A stretch of DNA of 64,000 nucleotides, from assembly GCA_016081115.2 (NCBI GenBank), contig JABTTQ020002608.1, positions 558,001 through 622,000 of the forward strand, given 5' to 3'. This document shows positions 46,512 to 60,150 of the stretch, one piece after another (within the stretch, counting starts at the first letter, position 1; the number at the start of each line of letters is the position of its first letter). This DNA is from Rehmannia glutinosa (taxonomy: Eukaryota > Streptophyta > Magnoliopsida > Lamiales > Orobanchaceae). The translations under genes and the position numbers were made by a program. The notes under the pieces were generated by a model. The model was not told the origin of the DNA. It saw only the letters and a list, made by a program, of their open reading frames with translations, and ran no database searches.

Positions 46512-49500
46512 ATGGTTGCTATATCACTGTACAAAGGCAACCTCCACAAGGTACCCGACGTACCACGTCGATGGCCGGCCCCAACTCCCAATATTTCACT
46601 CAAAGACTTCAAGATTCTCCTCCGCCGCCGCGCTAGAGCCTCTCCCGTCTCCGCTCCTCCGCCAACGACGTCACAACCAATATTGCGACGAATTCAAACC
46701 CTAGCCCTGCCTCAGCCCCTACCCCTACCCTTAATCGTACTGATACTGATCCGAGCCCTACGGATAATGCTGTGAACAATAATGATTGTGATAATCATGT
46801 TGATCATCACTACTCGGAACCTGAATTGCTGCCGAAGGGGATTTGAAGGAGGGAGAAGGGGAAAAGAAGGAGGTGACAGAGGGGAAGGTGACAGATGAGC
46901 GAGTGATGGAGGGAGAATATTCTTTGAGGAAATTGATGGAGGAATCTGATGCTTTGATGGAGGAGCAGAAGAATGAGGAGAATTTCAAGAATGACGACAG
47001 ATCAGAGGTTCTTGTGAATCCGGTGGTCGAGGTATTGTGTTAATTGAGATTAATACTTTTGACGTGAATTTTTGCACTTATTGAATTTGAATTGATGTGG
47101 ATGATTGGTCTGTTTAGTGCTATCTTTTGGAATATTCTTAATGGAATTATTCTTGAAAGTGGTGTCCTGGAGATCAGGTGGTTTAGTTTCGTAATTTTTA
47201 TTTATAATATTGTTGAGATTGCGTTCATTGTGACAATTTGGTTCCTTGTGGATATTGTTTTTGTGTGAATATATTATTTTTCATACTTGCAGTTGCAACA
47301 ATATTATGTATTTATTAGCATTGTGATGTGGCAAAGATAACTGTGCAATGATACATTTGGCACTCTGGTGTACCGTGTACATATGGCATTTACGTATGAG
47401 CTAATATGGATTCTAAAACAGGTTTCTGTATTTGGATATCTGTCCTCAGTGTTGCTTGCCTGAATAAAATAAAATATATCCCGCTGATTTTAATTTATTG
47501 TTGTTTTTACCACTTCCTTTTAGCAGTGGGTTCAGCTGATGGTTTATGAGTGTAAGAGCTAAAAGTATAAGCTGATGGGTTAATTATAATGCAAGGAGAA
47601 TCTCATGAGTAATATGTGTAGCATTAAAATTACTCTCTTTTTTTCCTTATTATTTTGGTGTAGACTATTCCCACTTCTAATGGTTGTTGGATGGTTTTGG
47701 GGAATAAAGAGAGTAGAAAATTGAGCTCAATTGTTTGAAGCTTGGATATGAATGTCTCCATTTTCTTTTTCGTAATTAAAAAACTCAATTGAAATGACTG
47801 TTTTGTTGCATTTGCTATGTAACTGTTTTTTTTTCTTTTAGTTTGTCTACATTTTTTCTTCACGTGGTTATCTAAGAATCGAGGTGTTCCTGCTCCTTGA
47901 ACATCCCTTTTGTACTTACTAATACCTCATATGGACTACATTGGCAAGTTATATTTGTTTCTACCTTATAGCATCTATTGGAAGTATCATCTTATTCCGA
48001 AGAGTTGTTTGATTATACATTTCCTTATTCATTAAGTGTAGTTTTTTTTAGGAGACACAAGGAGGCTTCCAAAACAATTTAATTGATTTAACCTTTAGAA
48101 GAAAAAAAATGTTTGGTGTAAAGTGAATTATAAGACATGCAAAATATCTTTTAAGCTTTATTGTAGTGAAGAAGCAGTTTTGTCCCTGTTTGCAGCATTA
48201 TAGTCAGTTGTCCAGTGCTCGCTGATTTCTTGGTTTTTGATAACGTTTGCTTTGTTTTCTCTCTACTTTGGTTGGGAGACCAAGAAAATTCATAGTATGG
48301 AGTTCAGCCAATTTGGCTAGGACTATGCATTTTACAAGTGTGTGGTCTGCAAACATGCTAATATGAAAAGATTGGCAACAATAAAAAGGATGCTATTGTG
48401 CTGGTTAACTTTATTTGTACCTTATCACTTTGAAGACTGCTAACGTGAATCATAAATACAAATATACAATGATGTTAGTAACTATGTCCTTATTTTTAAT
48501 TCCCAACTTTGCACCTATTTCTTATACATTTGTTTTTATTTTCTTGGTAGAAAAGCAACACAGGAAATGCTACAAATGATGTGGAGAAAAGAAAAAGGAG
48601 GTCAAGGAGAAGTTGGAAATCTTGAATGAGAAAAAACATAGCTTAGTACAAGTGCTGAAACAGGTTATATTCATATTCTATGTCTTGTTGTGAGTAGAGA
48701 TTCTGGTGCTGCTTCGACTTTTATTATAAAAGTATTCCTCTTGATATTTCTTGGGTAGTCATAATAATGTAGTATACTGTTGTTGACAGATTTTGAGTGC
48801 AGAAGAGCAGTTAAAGAGACAAAATAGTATGCAAGAAATATCTGGTCGCCCACCTCTTCCACTGCATGTGGATACAACCTTTGATTCTGGGTCAATGACT
48901 AAGATCAACACCCTAGAATGGGCTCAGATGGAAATCCTTGTGGTGACATGGACGGAGGAGAAGCTGATGATGTTTCAAACCATAATATGCCTTCTCGTCA
49001 TTTGCCTCGTATGAGCAGTACTTCACCATCTTCTGATTCTCAACAGCGGAAGCCAACATCTAACGTGGTAAAAATTATCGGTTCATGAGATTCTTCTTTC
49101 TCGCTTGCTTTTCAAGGTTTTCCATTTACCCTTATGCATCAACATCCTATTGTTGCTAAAGGTAAATGAGCATATTGCCTTTTGGAGGGTGTTTGGTTGA
49201 GCTTATAAGTTCTTCAAAACATCTTATAAGATGTTTGATAGCTTATAAGCTCTCTATAAGTGTTTGGTAAAGTTTTTTTTATAAAAAGACCTTATAAGCT
49301 CCCAAAATAAGATGTTAAGAGCTTATAAACTCTTTAAAAAAAGGTGGGATCCCACCTTATTTTCAAAATAAGATCTTATTTTAACAACCTCCTTTCACTC
49401 GGCCATTTTAACTACAAAAATGCCATTACTAGCATTCCATAAGCTCTTTTCATCTTATTTTATCCAAACACTTCAACCACTTATTTTTATAATGAGATCT

Positions 49501-51510
49501 AACATCCTATAAGCTCCAAAAAAGCGATTCTTGATGTTACGAAGTGTTTGTGGAAATTATGATCTATTAATGCTTTAAATTTCTTTGAAAGCTTTATTGG
49601 ATTTGTATTCCATGACAATCACTCGTGTCTAGAAATTAGAATGTTGGTTGATTATTTTACATCTTTGTTGATAGTTGATCCGATATTCTTTTAGTTTTTA
49701 GATTTTTGAGTTGGTATGTTCAAGATTACGCTTTCTTGAGTCTTATCTTGTTGCACATGTGCAAACCGAACGCATAGTTGTCAAGGCGCGCCTCAGGCGC
49801 AAAGCGCAAAGGCCAGCGTCGATAGGCTCTCAGCGAGGCAATTTAACAAGGCGAGCGCCTGGCTCCAAAGCGCAAAGGCGCGCCACCTGCTCAGCGTGCC
49901 TTATTCAAATGTAGGGTTTATTTAGAGTGGGCTGCTGAAAGTTGGGCCTGAAGTGGGTTTTTAAAATTGTGTTTTTAAATCGGATTTGTATTTATAAGGT
50001 TTTCCTATGGTTTCTTAAGTTAAGTTTTAATTAAAAATAAGCTCATTTGCTCAAGTGAGAAAAAAAAAGGTCAAATATCGGAAAAAAAGGCTTGTAATTT
50101 TTGCGCCTCTCTTCAAAAAGGCGCGTGCCTTATTTCGCACCTGCGCCTCAGGCTCGGAGCCCTTGCGCGCTTTGAGCCTTTGATAACTATCTTTGAAATG
50201 CGAGGTGGGATTCACCATACTTCAACTTACTATGTCCATTCTTTCAAAGGTGGATTGTCATTTTGGATCCTGAAGTAGGGGTGGCCATGGTTTTGGAACC
50301 GCCGGTTCGGTTCCAAACCGTTTCATGGTTCCGATTCTGGTTTGGAACCCGGTTCCTCCACGTTACGGTTTATATCTTTTGATAATTTTTTTTTTTTGAA
50401 ATTGTTTATCAATTTCGAGTTATAAAAATGGGAAAGGAAAGAAAAGACTTGATCTTAATATTCAATCAAGTTTTGTACTTAATACTAATAATAATATTAA
50501 ATTGTCTATATATACTATTAGAGTATAGAGAAATCAAAGTTCACGTAGTTCGCTTACAAAGATTTGGTTTAAAATGTGTCTCATGTAGTTACGAATATAA
50601 AACATCATAATAAACATTTAACATTTCTTCTAGCATATTTTTACCCCAAAAAAACAATTGTTGGTTTAAACCTTGAAACCGCCGTTCCACCACGGTTCTG
50701 CACGACGGTTAAAAATGCCGGTTCCACGGTTTTAGACCAAGGAACCGAACCGAAAGCGTCTAGATCCGGCGGCCCGGTCTATACGGTTTCGGTTTTGGAA
50801 CCGTTGACCACGGTTCGGAACCGAACGAGCAGAACCAGCCTATACGATTCTGGTTTCGGTTTTGGAACCGTTGACCACGGTTTCGGTTTCGAACCCGGTT
50901 TCGGTTCCATTTAGCCACCCCAATCCTGAAGCATTTTGCTACCACAAATAAACTTGTATAAGAGAGCCATCAGCCAAGGGAATGAGATAGACAAACTGAC
51001 CACACAATTGCCATCAAGAAAGAAAGGAAGGGTGTATTGTTGTACTTACTAGATCTTTCTAACCGTGGATTGAAAAAAAAAAGATTAATGACTACTTGGT
51101 CTGGTTCTGTTATTCCAATACTTAAAAGTCACGACCGTAGAATCCTAGATAACATTGAGCCTCAGTTAATTAGCTATTTTTAGTCTCGTCATCCATGGAA
51201 ATTCAAAGAGCTTTTTCTAATAACTAATTAAGTTAGTAAAACATAATATGTGAAATTTTGCCTATGGCTTACTCCGTTGAAAACATATAATCTTAGGCCT
51301 GAAGTGCATAAGTTTGATTTCATGGTGCAGGTACCTCACTCTTATCGAACCACTCTGGTGGTTGCAGGTAGTCCTTCACGGTTTGCACCGTCCGGCCAAG
51401 GACACTCCTCAGTTTCAGGAACAAGTTATATAGCATCCTCTCCTTCTCCTGCAGCTTCAGGTGGCACTTCTGTCTTTAGAGATGGCAGGCTCCCGAGTCC
51501 ATGGAGCTAA
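46512..51510 (+). CDS. Plant protein of unknown function, four exons, coiled coil and Ser/Pro-rich tail
   Basis: Exons 46512-47031, 48551-48663, 48791-49067 and 51331-51510 with GT-AG junctions; about 360 residues. The start MVAISLYKGNLHKVPDVPRR then PNISLKDFKILLRRRARA is a basic N-terminus I associate with an uncharacterised, conserved plant family. Next come a Ser/Pro/Thr/Asn region, an acidic segment (YSLRKLMEESDALMEEQKNE), a coiled coil encoded by exon 2 (VKEKLEILNEKKHSLVQVL) and a low-complexity C-terminus ending GTSVFRDGRLPSPWS. No enzyme motif is seen. Frame breaks: one base missing near 46638, one G missing in the GGGG near 46840, one indel in an A run near 48590, one near 48917. All leave clean frames on both sides, so assembly error is likely. 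Introns carry three MITEs. Confidence 0.75.
49188..49525. mobile_element. MITE with GGGTGTTTGG end, in intron 3 of the unknown gene
   Basis: Left end GGGTGTTTGGTTGAGCTTAT; the right part contains CTTATTTTATCCAAACACTTC and CCTATAAGCTCC in inverse orientation. Many CTTATAAG palindromes occur inside. Right boundary approximate. Confidence 0.5.
49774..50190. mobile_element. GC-rich MITE (GGCGC repeats) in intron 3
   Basis: The ends ATAGTTGTCAAGGCGCGCC and, reverse-complemented, ATAGTTATCAAAGGCTC are inverted repeats. Both arms are rich in AGGCGC/GCGCCT units, around an AT-rich middle. A common plant repeat type; superfamily not settled from sequence alone. Confidence 0.6.
50276..50923. mobile_element. 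Non-autonomous hAT element, 648 bp, family copy 2, in intron 3
   Basis: Flanked by the 8-bp duplication TCCTGAAG (50268-50275 and 50924-50931). Ends TAGGGGTGGCCA and, reverse-complemented, TTGGGGTGGCTA. GGTTCCG motifs fill both arms. The core is the reverse complement of the core of 5596-6278, so the two copies belong to one family. Confidence 0.88.
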
Positions 51511-51903
51511 ACTACCTGCATTTAACGTTATGGGAAGAATGGCACATGCTTTCTAAGTTGGCTGGAATTATCCAAATGCTCTTGTTCACATTTAAAAGTT
51601 GAAAGATAGAAAACCCCACTCTGAACCATACTCTATTTCTTGTTTCGTTGGTACTGAGTCTAATTAAGATTAGGAATACCTTCTGAACTGTTCTTTGCGT
51701 GTAATTAGTCTAATCGTGGACCTATCGTTTGTATGTTGTATGTCAACCGAGTCGGTGTTATTTTAGACGAGTAAGCCCTATGCATTCATAGAAGTGAAGG
51801 ATGAATTATCAGCTTGTAATTTGCATATAACCTTTTGTTGATGGCATTTCTACTCTATGGTGCCTAGCTGTTAAAAATTCTGGGAATACGTGTATCATTC
51901 ATA

Positions 51904-52275
51904 GGCAAAATTCAAAATTAGTCTTGTAACTTTGGGGGTATCAAAACTGGTCCTGTTCGTTTTTTATTTTTTTAATTGGCCTCGTAAGTTCTAAAATTGC
52001 TCAATTTTAGTCCTATTGCCTCTTGAATGTTGCAAAACCATCAGAAATTGACAGAGTTAAATCCATATCAGGGGATGTGTTTATGTCCGTCATGTCACCC
52101 AATAAATAGTCGGAAATCCAAAAATGATCATGTGCAAGTCACGTGTCAATTTCCGGTGGTTTTGCAATAGGACTAACATTGCGCAATTATATAACTTACT
52201 GGACCAAATAGAAAATTTAATAACGAAAATGACCGATTTTGGCACCCACCCTATGTCACAGGACCAATTCTGCCA
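51904..52275. mobile_element. Mutator-type MITE, 372 bp, downstream of the unknown gene
   Basis: Ends GGCAAAATTCAAAATTAGTC and, reverse-complemented, TGGCAGAATTGGTCCTGTG. Flanks TCATTCATA (51895-51903) and TCATTTATA (52276-52284) are a 9-bp duplication with one mismatch. Confidence 0.72.
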
Positions 52276-52729
52276 TCATTTATATTAGTAACTCTTTGAG
52301 TTTTTCTGTGAATATCTTGCTGCTGAGCTATAGCTTTAAGCGCGACGCTTTGAAACTGCTCCAGCTGTTGGTTGTATAAGTTCTACTTTTTAAACTCTTC
52401 ACACTACATTACTTGTTAAAGAACCTTGCAATTTTTTGCTGGGAAGAACATCATGCTGCTTGGTGGTTGAGGCTCTTATTAACACAGTGGGGGTTGATAG
52501 GAGATAGATCAGACATCCCATGTTCTATGTAAATGGGAGATGATTGTGATTTGTGAATCATGTTCTATTCATTTGGGACAGACACATTAATTTTTGCAAA
52601 AATAATGCCATTCAACACTTTTGTGCATTGATGATAATAGTTCCCATTGCTTTATGATTAATGTCATGCATCCCATTTCTTGTCATCCTATGCCTATCGT
52701 TCCCCTTGTCTGTCTCTCTTATTTCTCAA

Positions 52730-52978
52730 GGGATAATAACAAATAAGTTCAACCTAATTACAAAAAAATTCCTCAGTTATCTTACAAAATTACATATACC
52801 CCTTCAGAATGTTATAAACGCCCATTTGAAATTTGTATGTACCTAACAAATATCCCATTTATGAGGGTGCAATTTGTAAAATATAAACAAATATCAATGG
52901 GGTATTTGCAATTTTAAAAGATATCTGGGTGTTTTCGTAATTAGGCTATACCTCAAGGATAGTTATTGTAGTTTTCCT
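52730..52978. mobile_element. Probable Mutator-type MITE, 249 bp
   Basis: Ends GGGATAATAACAAATAAG and, reverse-complemented, AGGAAAACTACAATAAC. Flanks ATTTCTCAA and ATTTTTTAA would be a 9-bp duplication with two mismatches. The interior pairs CCTAATTAC with GTAATTAGG. Confidence 0.55.
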
Positions 52979-53221
52979 ATTTTTTAATAGTAACATCTAT
53001 TTAAATCGTCATATTATATGACGTACAATGTTTTGGAGCACTTTCGGAATGAAACTGTATTATATGATGGATTTTTAGTTTGAAATTTTTTAAAATTTTG
53101 CGTAGAAGTATTGTTATCGTTAAGTGTTTGATAGAAGCACATTTTAATATCAATTCCTTAGAAGTGTGAAAAAGAAATCTAGTAAATGGAGAAATGTGAC
53201 ATTCTAAAAGCCATTTATAAA

Positions 53222-54027
<806 letters not shown>

Positions 54028-54039
54028 GCCATTTATAAA

Positions 54040-55543
54040 TAATTATCAAACATATAAATTTTGGGGTTGGATCTAATGTGAACAATGCCTGCGGTGAAAT
54101 CAGAGACGGGTCTTAATCGTTGCAATAAAACCACGAGTGACTCGTGATTTAAGACACAAAAATCATTAATTAATAAAATTATTCATATTAAGTGTATAAT
54201 AGACAAAACACCACAAATATGGATAATTGCCAAGATAAAACCGTGACAAATTAATAATCAATATCTGTTAATTGATTTTCATCATTCAAAACCTAATCTT
54301 TTGCTGAAATAACGCAACACCATATCAGATTTCTCTGACTTCTATGTCCAAAATTCTTTCGCAAAAAAAATGCGCAGAAAAAAGAAAAAAACAAGAACAA
54401 ATAATCAGAAATTGAGGTCTACATTCACACCTATATTTTGTGTTGAATGGGACGAACTAAACACGATATTCTAATGTTCACTGAACAAGTAATACCATGG
54501 AGGATATTGCAGAAGATTGCATTAATGGAGAACTCGAACATGGTATTTCCACCCTAAACCCTCACTTCTATATTTTATCCTGTTGGAGATGGTGCATAAA
54601 TAGTTAATATTTAATGCATATGTAACTCTAATATGATGCCTAACTGAAATTTGAATTACTAATATATGTAACTCTTAAATACAAGGCAATTACTGCAAAT
54701 TTGAATTAAATAATGATGCATAAATAAACAAAAAATCTTTGCATGCTTGCTTTTTCAGCTTTGATTCTTAATTAAAAGCATACCCTGCACTTCCAATACG
54801 TTATTCTAGATATGTTTTGGATCATTGTTAAAGCAATAAAAAGATTGAAAATAAATTTTGGAACATTGCATGTTTTAGTCTAGTATGACGCTTAAATACA
54901 AGGCAATTACTGTAAATTGAATTAATAATAATTCCTAAATATAAATAAATCCTTGCATGTTTTTTATAGCTTTAATGCTTAGTTAAAAGCATACTGCGAA
55001 TATGTTATTCTTTCGTGGCATATTTAATAAAATCGATTACTATGCCAGGCATCAACAATGATGTCAGAGAAAGACTTGTAATATTGTCCGGTTAAACAAG
55101 TTAATGGGTTCCTAGCTTTGAGCAACAGAAAATCCCACGAGTTGGAATGCAATTTACTTCATTGGAAGACATCATGCAATTAATTTTTTTTATGCCTTTT
55201 GTAGTTAAATATGACACCATATAAGACTTTGAAAATTCACTATATATGCAATGTGGTCCTCATAAATATGCATAAACATCATATTAAATATGCAACAATG
55301 CAATAGGGTCACCTAAAAATATATGCAACGTATTATTTCTAAATATGTAAGATATTTGTTCTAAATATGCAACAGGGTCATCTAAAAATATGCAACATGT
55401 TATTTCTAAATATGTAACATATTTGTTCTAAATATGTAATTCAATATTCCAAAATATAAACGACATCATTCTTCTAAAAAATAAAAAATGTTCATTTTAA
55501 AAAATGAAACGTTGTCCTTATAAAAATATGCATTATAAGTATT
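54040..55543. other. AT-rich DNA with two tandem duplications, no gene
   Basis: Around 54674-54830 and 54893-55015 the series TTAAATACAAGGCAATTACT, TCTTTGCATG/TCCTTGCATG, TTAATTAAAAGCATAC and ACGTTATTCT/ATGTTATTCT occurs twice in the same order. Around 55293-55366 and 55367-55436 a unit of about 70 bases with GCAACAGGGTCATCTAAAAA and TTTGTTCTAAATATG is repeated. Confidence 0.65.
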
Positions 55544-55802
55544 TCAAATCCAAGAACATCGAATTCGTTTTAAATTTCGAACATTTGTGATGTATTATTT
55601 TTTTTTTTAAATTTGTTTCAAAGTATTTTGAATGGATTTTTAATTTTTGGCAAATACTCTATAATTATTTCTTAAAACTTAAGATTTCCTCATTATCGCT
55701 TCCGCTAAACTTTTCATTTATCTGTTTATTTAAAAAAATATACGCATTTTCTTAAATTTTTAGTAACGCTAAAAATACATTTAAAAAATGGGGCGATGTA
55801 CA
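55544..55802 (+). repeat. Truncated 5' LTR of the gypsy element
   Basis: Collinear with 61544-61806 (AATCCAAGAACATCGAATTC through AACGCTAAAAATACATTT to the terminal ACA). Similarity stops abruptly at about 55544, with unrelated AT-rich DNA to the left. Confidence 0.9.
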
Positions 55803-55808
55803 TAAAGA

Positions 55809-55820
55809 TGGTATCGAGCG
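55809..55820 (+). other. Primer-binding site of the gypsy element
   Basis: TGGTATCGAGCG follows the left LTR after six bases; it resembles the initiator tRNA-Met site TGGTATCAGAGC with small changes. Confidence 0.65.
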
Positions 55821-56277
55821 GTCTCATTGTCTGTAGACTTAAAATCTTTAATATTTTTTTTTCTCAAAAAAAAAAAATGGTTATCCCTCTCCATCGCTCC
55901 GTCCAACCAGGTAACATCTTTTAATTATCATGTCATGAGAAATTGGGAAAGTATAATATGCTATGTGAATCATGAGAATTTATATGAATATTTATGTGAC
56001 ATGCTATAATTTATGTATGTGTTCCTTAATTCATTGCATGATCTAAATTTTCTTTCATGACACGTTAGAAGTAGATAACAACGTGAAATAGCAATTCATA
56101 ATGAACCATAGAAGTATAACGTCTATTATTTTTATAATATATGATAAAGTTGAACGACTTATACGATTAATTTATGACTTCAGATTGGCCCGTACATTCA
56201 GAAACGCTAGAAAGTGACACATGTAGTATCATACTGCGAAAGAGTTTAAAATTAGATATTTTATTTTACTATAGATA

Positions 56278-58560
56278 ATGCCGCAACGTAGAGACAATTC
56301 GAACTCGTCATTTAACTCAAACCAAATTCAATGGGATGTCGGCAATACACTTACTCTAGCACTATTCGATATTGATATTATGCATTCCTTTATTTATTTT
56401 GATTTCCAAGCTAAATTCCAACCCGGGTGTTACATTATTAGTGACATACTAGAAATAAGCCTCTCATTCAGAATAATAATAAGTATTGATCTAGTGATTA
56501 ATAATGTGGAGTTGATTTTGACGGGATGAGTTTAGAAATAGATTTGCATGTGTTTATGAATAAAGATTTTGATATCATCTTAGGAATGGACTGACTGAAT
56601 AAGTACAAGGCTAACATAAAATGTAACGAGAGAGAAATATTTTTGCGACCCTTAAATGGAGACAAATTCACAATTATTTTCGGAGCGAATGAGTGGAGTG
56701 CCCCGAGTTATATTAGCAATAAGGACGGTCAAGATGTTAAAAAAAAAAAGAAAAACGGGACAATAAGAATGTTTATGGACTACAAAGAGTTGATTAAGCT
56801 TACCATAAAGAACAAATATCCACTGCCAAGGACTAAGGATCTTTTTGATCAATCAAATAGGGCAGGTGTATTTTCTAAGATTGATCTGAGGTCTGGATAT
56901 CATCAACTGAAGGTTAAGAAAGAAGATATACCCAAAACAGCTTTTAGGACCTGATATGGGCACTATGAGTTCACAGTTATGCCTTTTGGACTTAGTAATG
57001 CCCTGGCAGTATTTATGGATTTGATGAATCGAATTTTTCATCCATACTTGGATCAGGTTGTGATTGTATTTATAGATGACATATTGGTGTACTCGAAGGA
57101 TAGAGAACAACACGAGAAACATCTCGACATAATGTTGAAAACTCTCCATCAAGAGAAATTGTACGTAAAATTCAAGAATTGTGAGTTTTGGCTTGATCAA
57201 GTAGTCTTTTTGAGACATGTAATTATGATGAAAGGTATTAAAGTCGACCCATAAAAAGTTAAAGATGTAGAAAAATGGTTGGCCTCTACGATCACCGATG
57301 AAATATGTAGTTTCTTAGGCATTGTTGGATATTACAGAAGGATTATCAAAGGATTTTCAAAAATAGCAGACTCGATGACCCACTCACAAGGAAAAGTGAG
57401 AAGTTCTTTTGGACTGAGAAGTGCGAGTGGAGCTTTCAATAGATCAAATGATGTCTAGTCTCAACATCAGCTTTATTAATTCTTAATACTATGGAGGATT
57501 TTTGTAATATACAACGATGTCTCAAAAGAAGGGTTAGAATGTACATAATGGTAAGGTGCTTGCTTATGTTTCAACATATCTAAAGGTCACGAGCCCAATT
57601 ATCCTATACACAACTTTTGAGTTGGCAACAGTTGTGTACCTCTTAAAGATATAGTGTCACCAATTATACATGGAAAAATACGAAATTTAAAATGATCACA
57701 AGAGTTTAAAGTATTTCTTCACGCAAAAAGAGTTGAACATTAGTCAAAGAGAAGATAGTTGGAACTCATGGAAGATTATGATTATAAAATCCATTATTAT
57801 CCTAGTAAAGCTAATGTCGTAGCAAATGGATAATCTGAAAGAAACATTCAAATCTTAGTAGATTTACTGAGAGATTGTATTTTGTTTATGATGATAATTG
57901 GGAGAAGTATTTGCCTCTGTGGAATTTTCTTTCAACAACAGCTATCAGACGACTATCGAGATGGCCCCATATGAAGCCATATAGAGTAGAAAGTGTAGAT
58001 GCCTATCTATTGGGACAAAGTTGACGAGAAGAAAAAATGTAAGGTCTTGAACTAATCGGGCAGATGGTCAAGGTTATTGCAAAAGTCAGAGATAGAATAA
58101 AAATATCCCAAGATCGACAGAAATCTTATATAGATCAGAGAAGGAAAGACCTACAGTTTGAAATAGGAGAGAAGTTCTTAAAGGTTGCACTGACCAAATG
58201 AATAGTAAGATTTGGGAGAAAGGGAAAACTGAGACTTAGGTTTATTGTACCATTCGAAAAATTAGAGCGAGTTGGGGATGTAGCTTACAGATTGGCGTTA
58301 CCGCTAGAGCTTAGCAGCAATTCATAATGTATTTTACGTATCTATGTTGAGAAAGTATATCCACGATCCAAACCTTGTAGTCAATCATGAAACACTAGAA
58401 GTCAACCCAGACATGACTTACAAAGAAAAATCGGTGGCTATCCTTACCAAGAAGATACACAAGTTGAGAAATAGAGACATCACCCTGGATAAGATTCAGT
58501 GGAATAGACATGATAAAAAAAAGAGCAACGTGGGAGCGTGAAACTGAGATTTGAACTCAT
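56278..58560 (+). pseudogene. pol: Gypsy pol remnant (protease, reverse transcriptase, integrase tail)
   Basis: A protease-like DFDIILGMD precedes KYKANIKC near 56575. Reverse transcriptase blocks NKYPLPRTKDLFDQ, FSKIDLRSGYHQLKVKKEDI, MPFGLSNALAVF and FIDDILVYSKD (catalytic DD near 57075) follow, with an in-frame stop at 56952 between the second and third. RNase H and integrase core are mostly lost; an integrase-tail-like SMLRKYIHDPNLVV sits at about 58337. Not functional. Confidence 0.88.
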
Positions 58561-58960
58561 TATCCCGAGTTATTCCATCAACGGAGTAAGCTTGAAAATT
58601 CGAGGACGAATTTTTTTTATAAGAGGGGTAGAATGTAACACCCATAATTTTTACAATTCATATCTTACCTTATTTTTATTATAATCAAAATTTATATTAA
58701 TTATATATGTACACATTTTTATATTTTATCTTCTATTAATGGAGTTAGCTTTTATTAAACAATCCCCACTAATGCCTACCATTTCCGTTAGTGTTAATTA
58801 TTACTCCCACTTTAGCCAACCCATATCCACTTTTTATATGTTCTCAGCAAAGTTGAGCTTTTCTTTATGATAATAATAATAACAATAATAATAATAATAA
58901 TATCTCTTCTTTTTTATCCTAGCTTAACCCATGTCTCTGCAAATTGAATATGAGGACAAC

Positions 58961-59505
58961 CATGGGCGAAGCTAGGCTAAGACGAGTGCGGTCGGCGGAC
59001 CGCACTCGATTTCGGAATGATCCTGTTAAATTTGAGTTGGACCGCACTGGAAATTCAACCGAATGTCTAGTTCATGTAAAAAATTGAGTTAAATTTAAAA
59101 AGTTAATAAATTTTATTGTCTTGGCTCAAAATATTAAGAATTACCTAGTTTAGTTAAGGTATTTGGATAAATAATTGTCTTGATTGTTATGTACAAAGAC
59201 ATATGTTCCAAACATAATAATGCAGTTTTTGAGTATTTTTCAAATGAATTTATGTATATAAATCTATTCAATAATAATAATAGTTGTTTGATGGTTAATT
59301 TAAAATATATTATTGGAGAAGTCACTTATCCAAAAAGTTCATTCTAGAGAAATCATAATTGAAGATTATGAAAACCAAAGAATTGTTCAAGATACAACTT
59401 TCATATTTGCCTTTTTCTAATTTTTTTCAAATATCGGTCCGACATTCGTCTGTCAAAATGAAAGAATTTCGACCGCACTGGCCGGGAATCCCGCTTACGC
59501 CCATG
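58961..59505. mobile_element. Non-autonomous hAT element, 545 bp, nested in the gypsy LTR
   Basis: 8-bp duplication AGGACAAC at 58953-58960 and 59506-59513. Ends CATGGGCGAAGC and, reverse-complemented, CATGGGCGTAAGC. GACCGCACT motifs occur near both ends. Confidence 0.87.
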
Positions 59506-59917
59506 AGGACAACCTCACATCTCTAGTAGAACTGTAGAAGCAGCAATACAGAAGAGAAGATTTACTTATATTATCTTTCATTTTGTGTTCAACCCAACTC
59601 ATGCCACTTTAAGCTATGTTCTCACTTCTCTGCAAGCTTTGAGAAAAATATTTTCTTTTCTTCCACCTTCTTTTATTTTCTTATTTATCACTATGTATCC
59701 ATAACTAAGGAAAAAGAAAAGGAAGAAAACCTCTACAATTGGTTTTCTCACATGCAAATTTTATGGAGTCTCTGCAAATTTTCTCACACCCAACTTAGCG
59801 GATTTTTTTTAAAGGTAAATTTTATTTATCCTCTTTAACTTAAATTATGTTCATTACAATATCTTCAAACAAAAAAAAATAATCACCATGCGTGTGTTTT
59901 AAGTGTGTATTTTTATG

Positions 59918-59918
<1 letters not shown>

Positions 59919-59962
<44 letters not shown>

Positions 59963-60150
59963 TGTAACTATATATATGTGTGAGGAATGTGTGTGTGATT
60001 ATATATGTGTGTATGTGTGTAGAATTTATAGGAGTTTAGTGTGTGCGTGCAGAGTTGTGTTTGTGTGTCGGTGTGTGTGCAAATTGTTTGTGTGTCGGTG
60101 TGTGTGCGTGCGTGTATTTTGTGTGTATTAGTGTGTGTGAGTGTGTGGAA
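59919..60150. repeat. (TA)n followed by (GT)n-rich microsatellite
   Basis: TA tract at 59919-59959, then irregular GTGTGT/GTGC units to about 60150, within the gypsy LTR. Confidence 0.92.

Noticed and set aside
46758..46988. Minus-strand 76-codon open frame
   Set aside because: Antisense to exon 1 of the unknown gene, whose acidic plus-strand frame and splice donor are better supported.
54484..54560. Short coding-like start MEDIAEDCINGELEHG suggestive of a FAR1-type gene
   Set aside because: It stops within 30 codons and nothing downstream continues the family; too weak to list.
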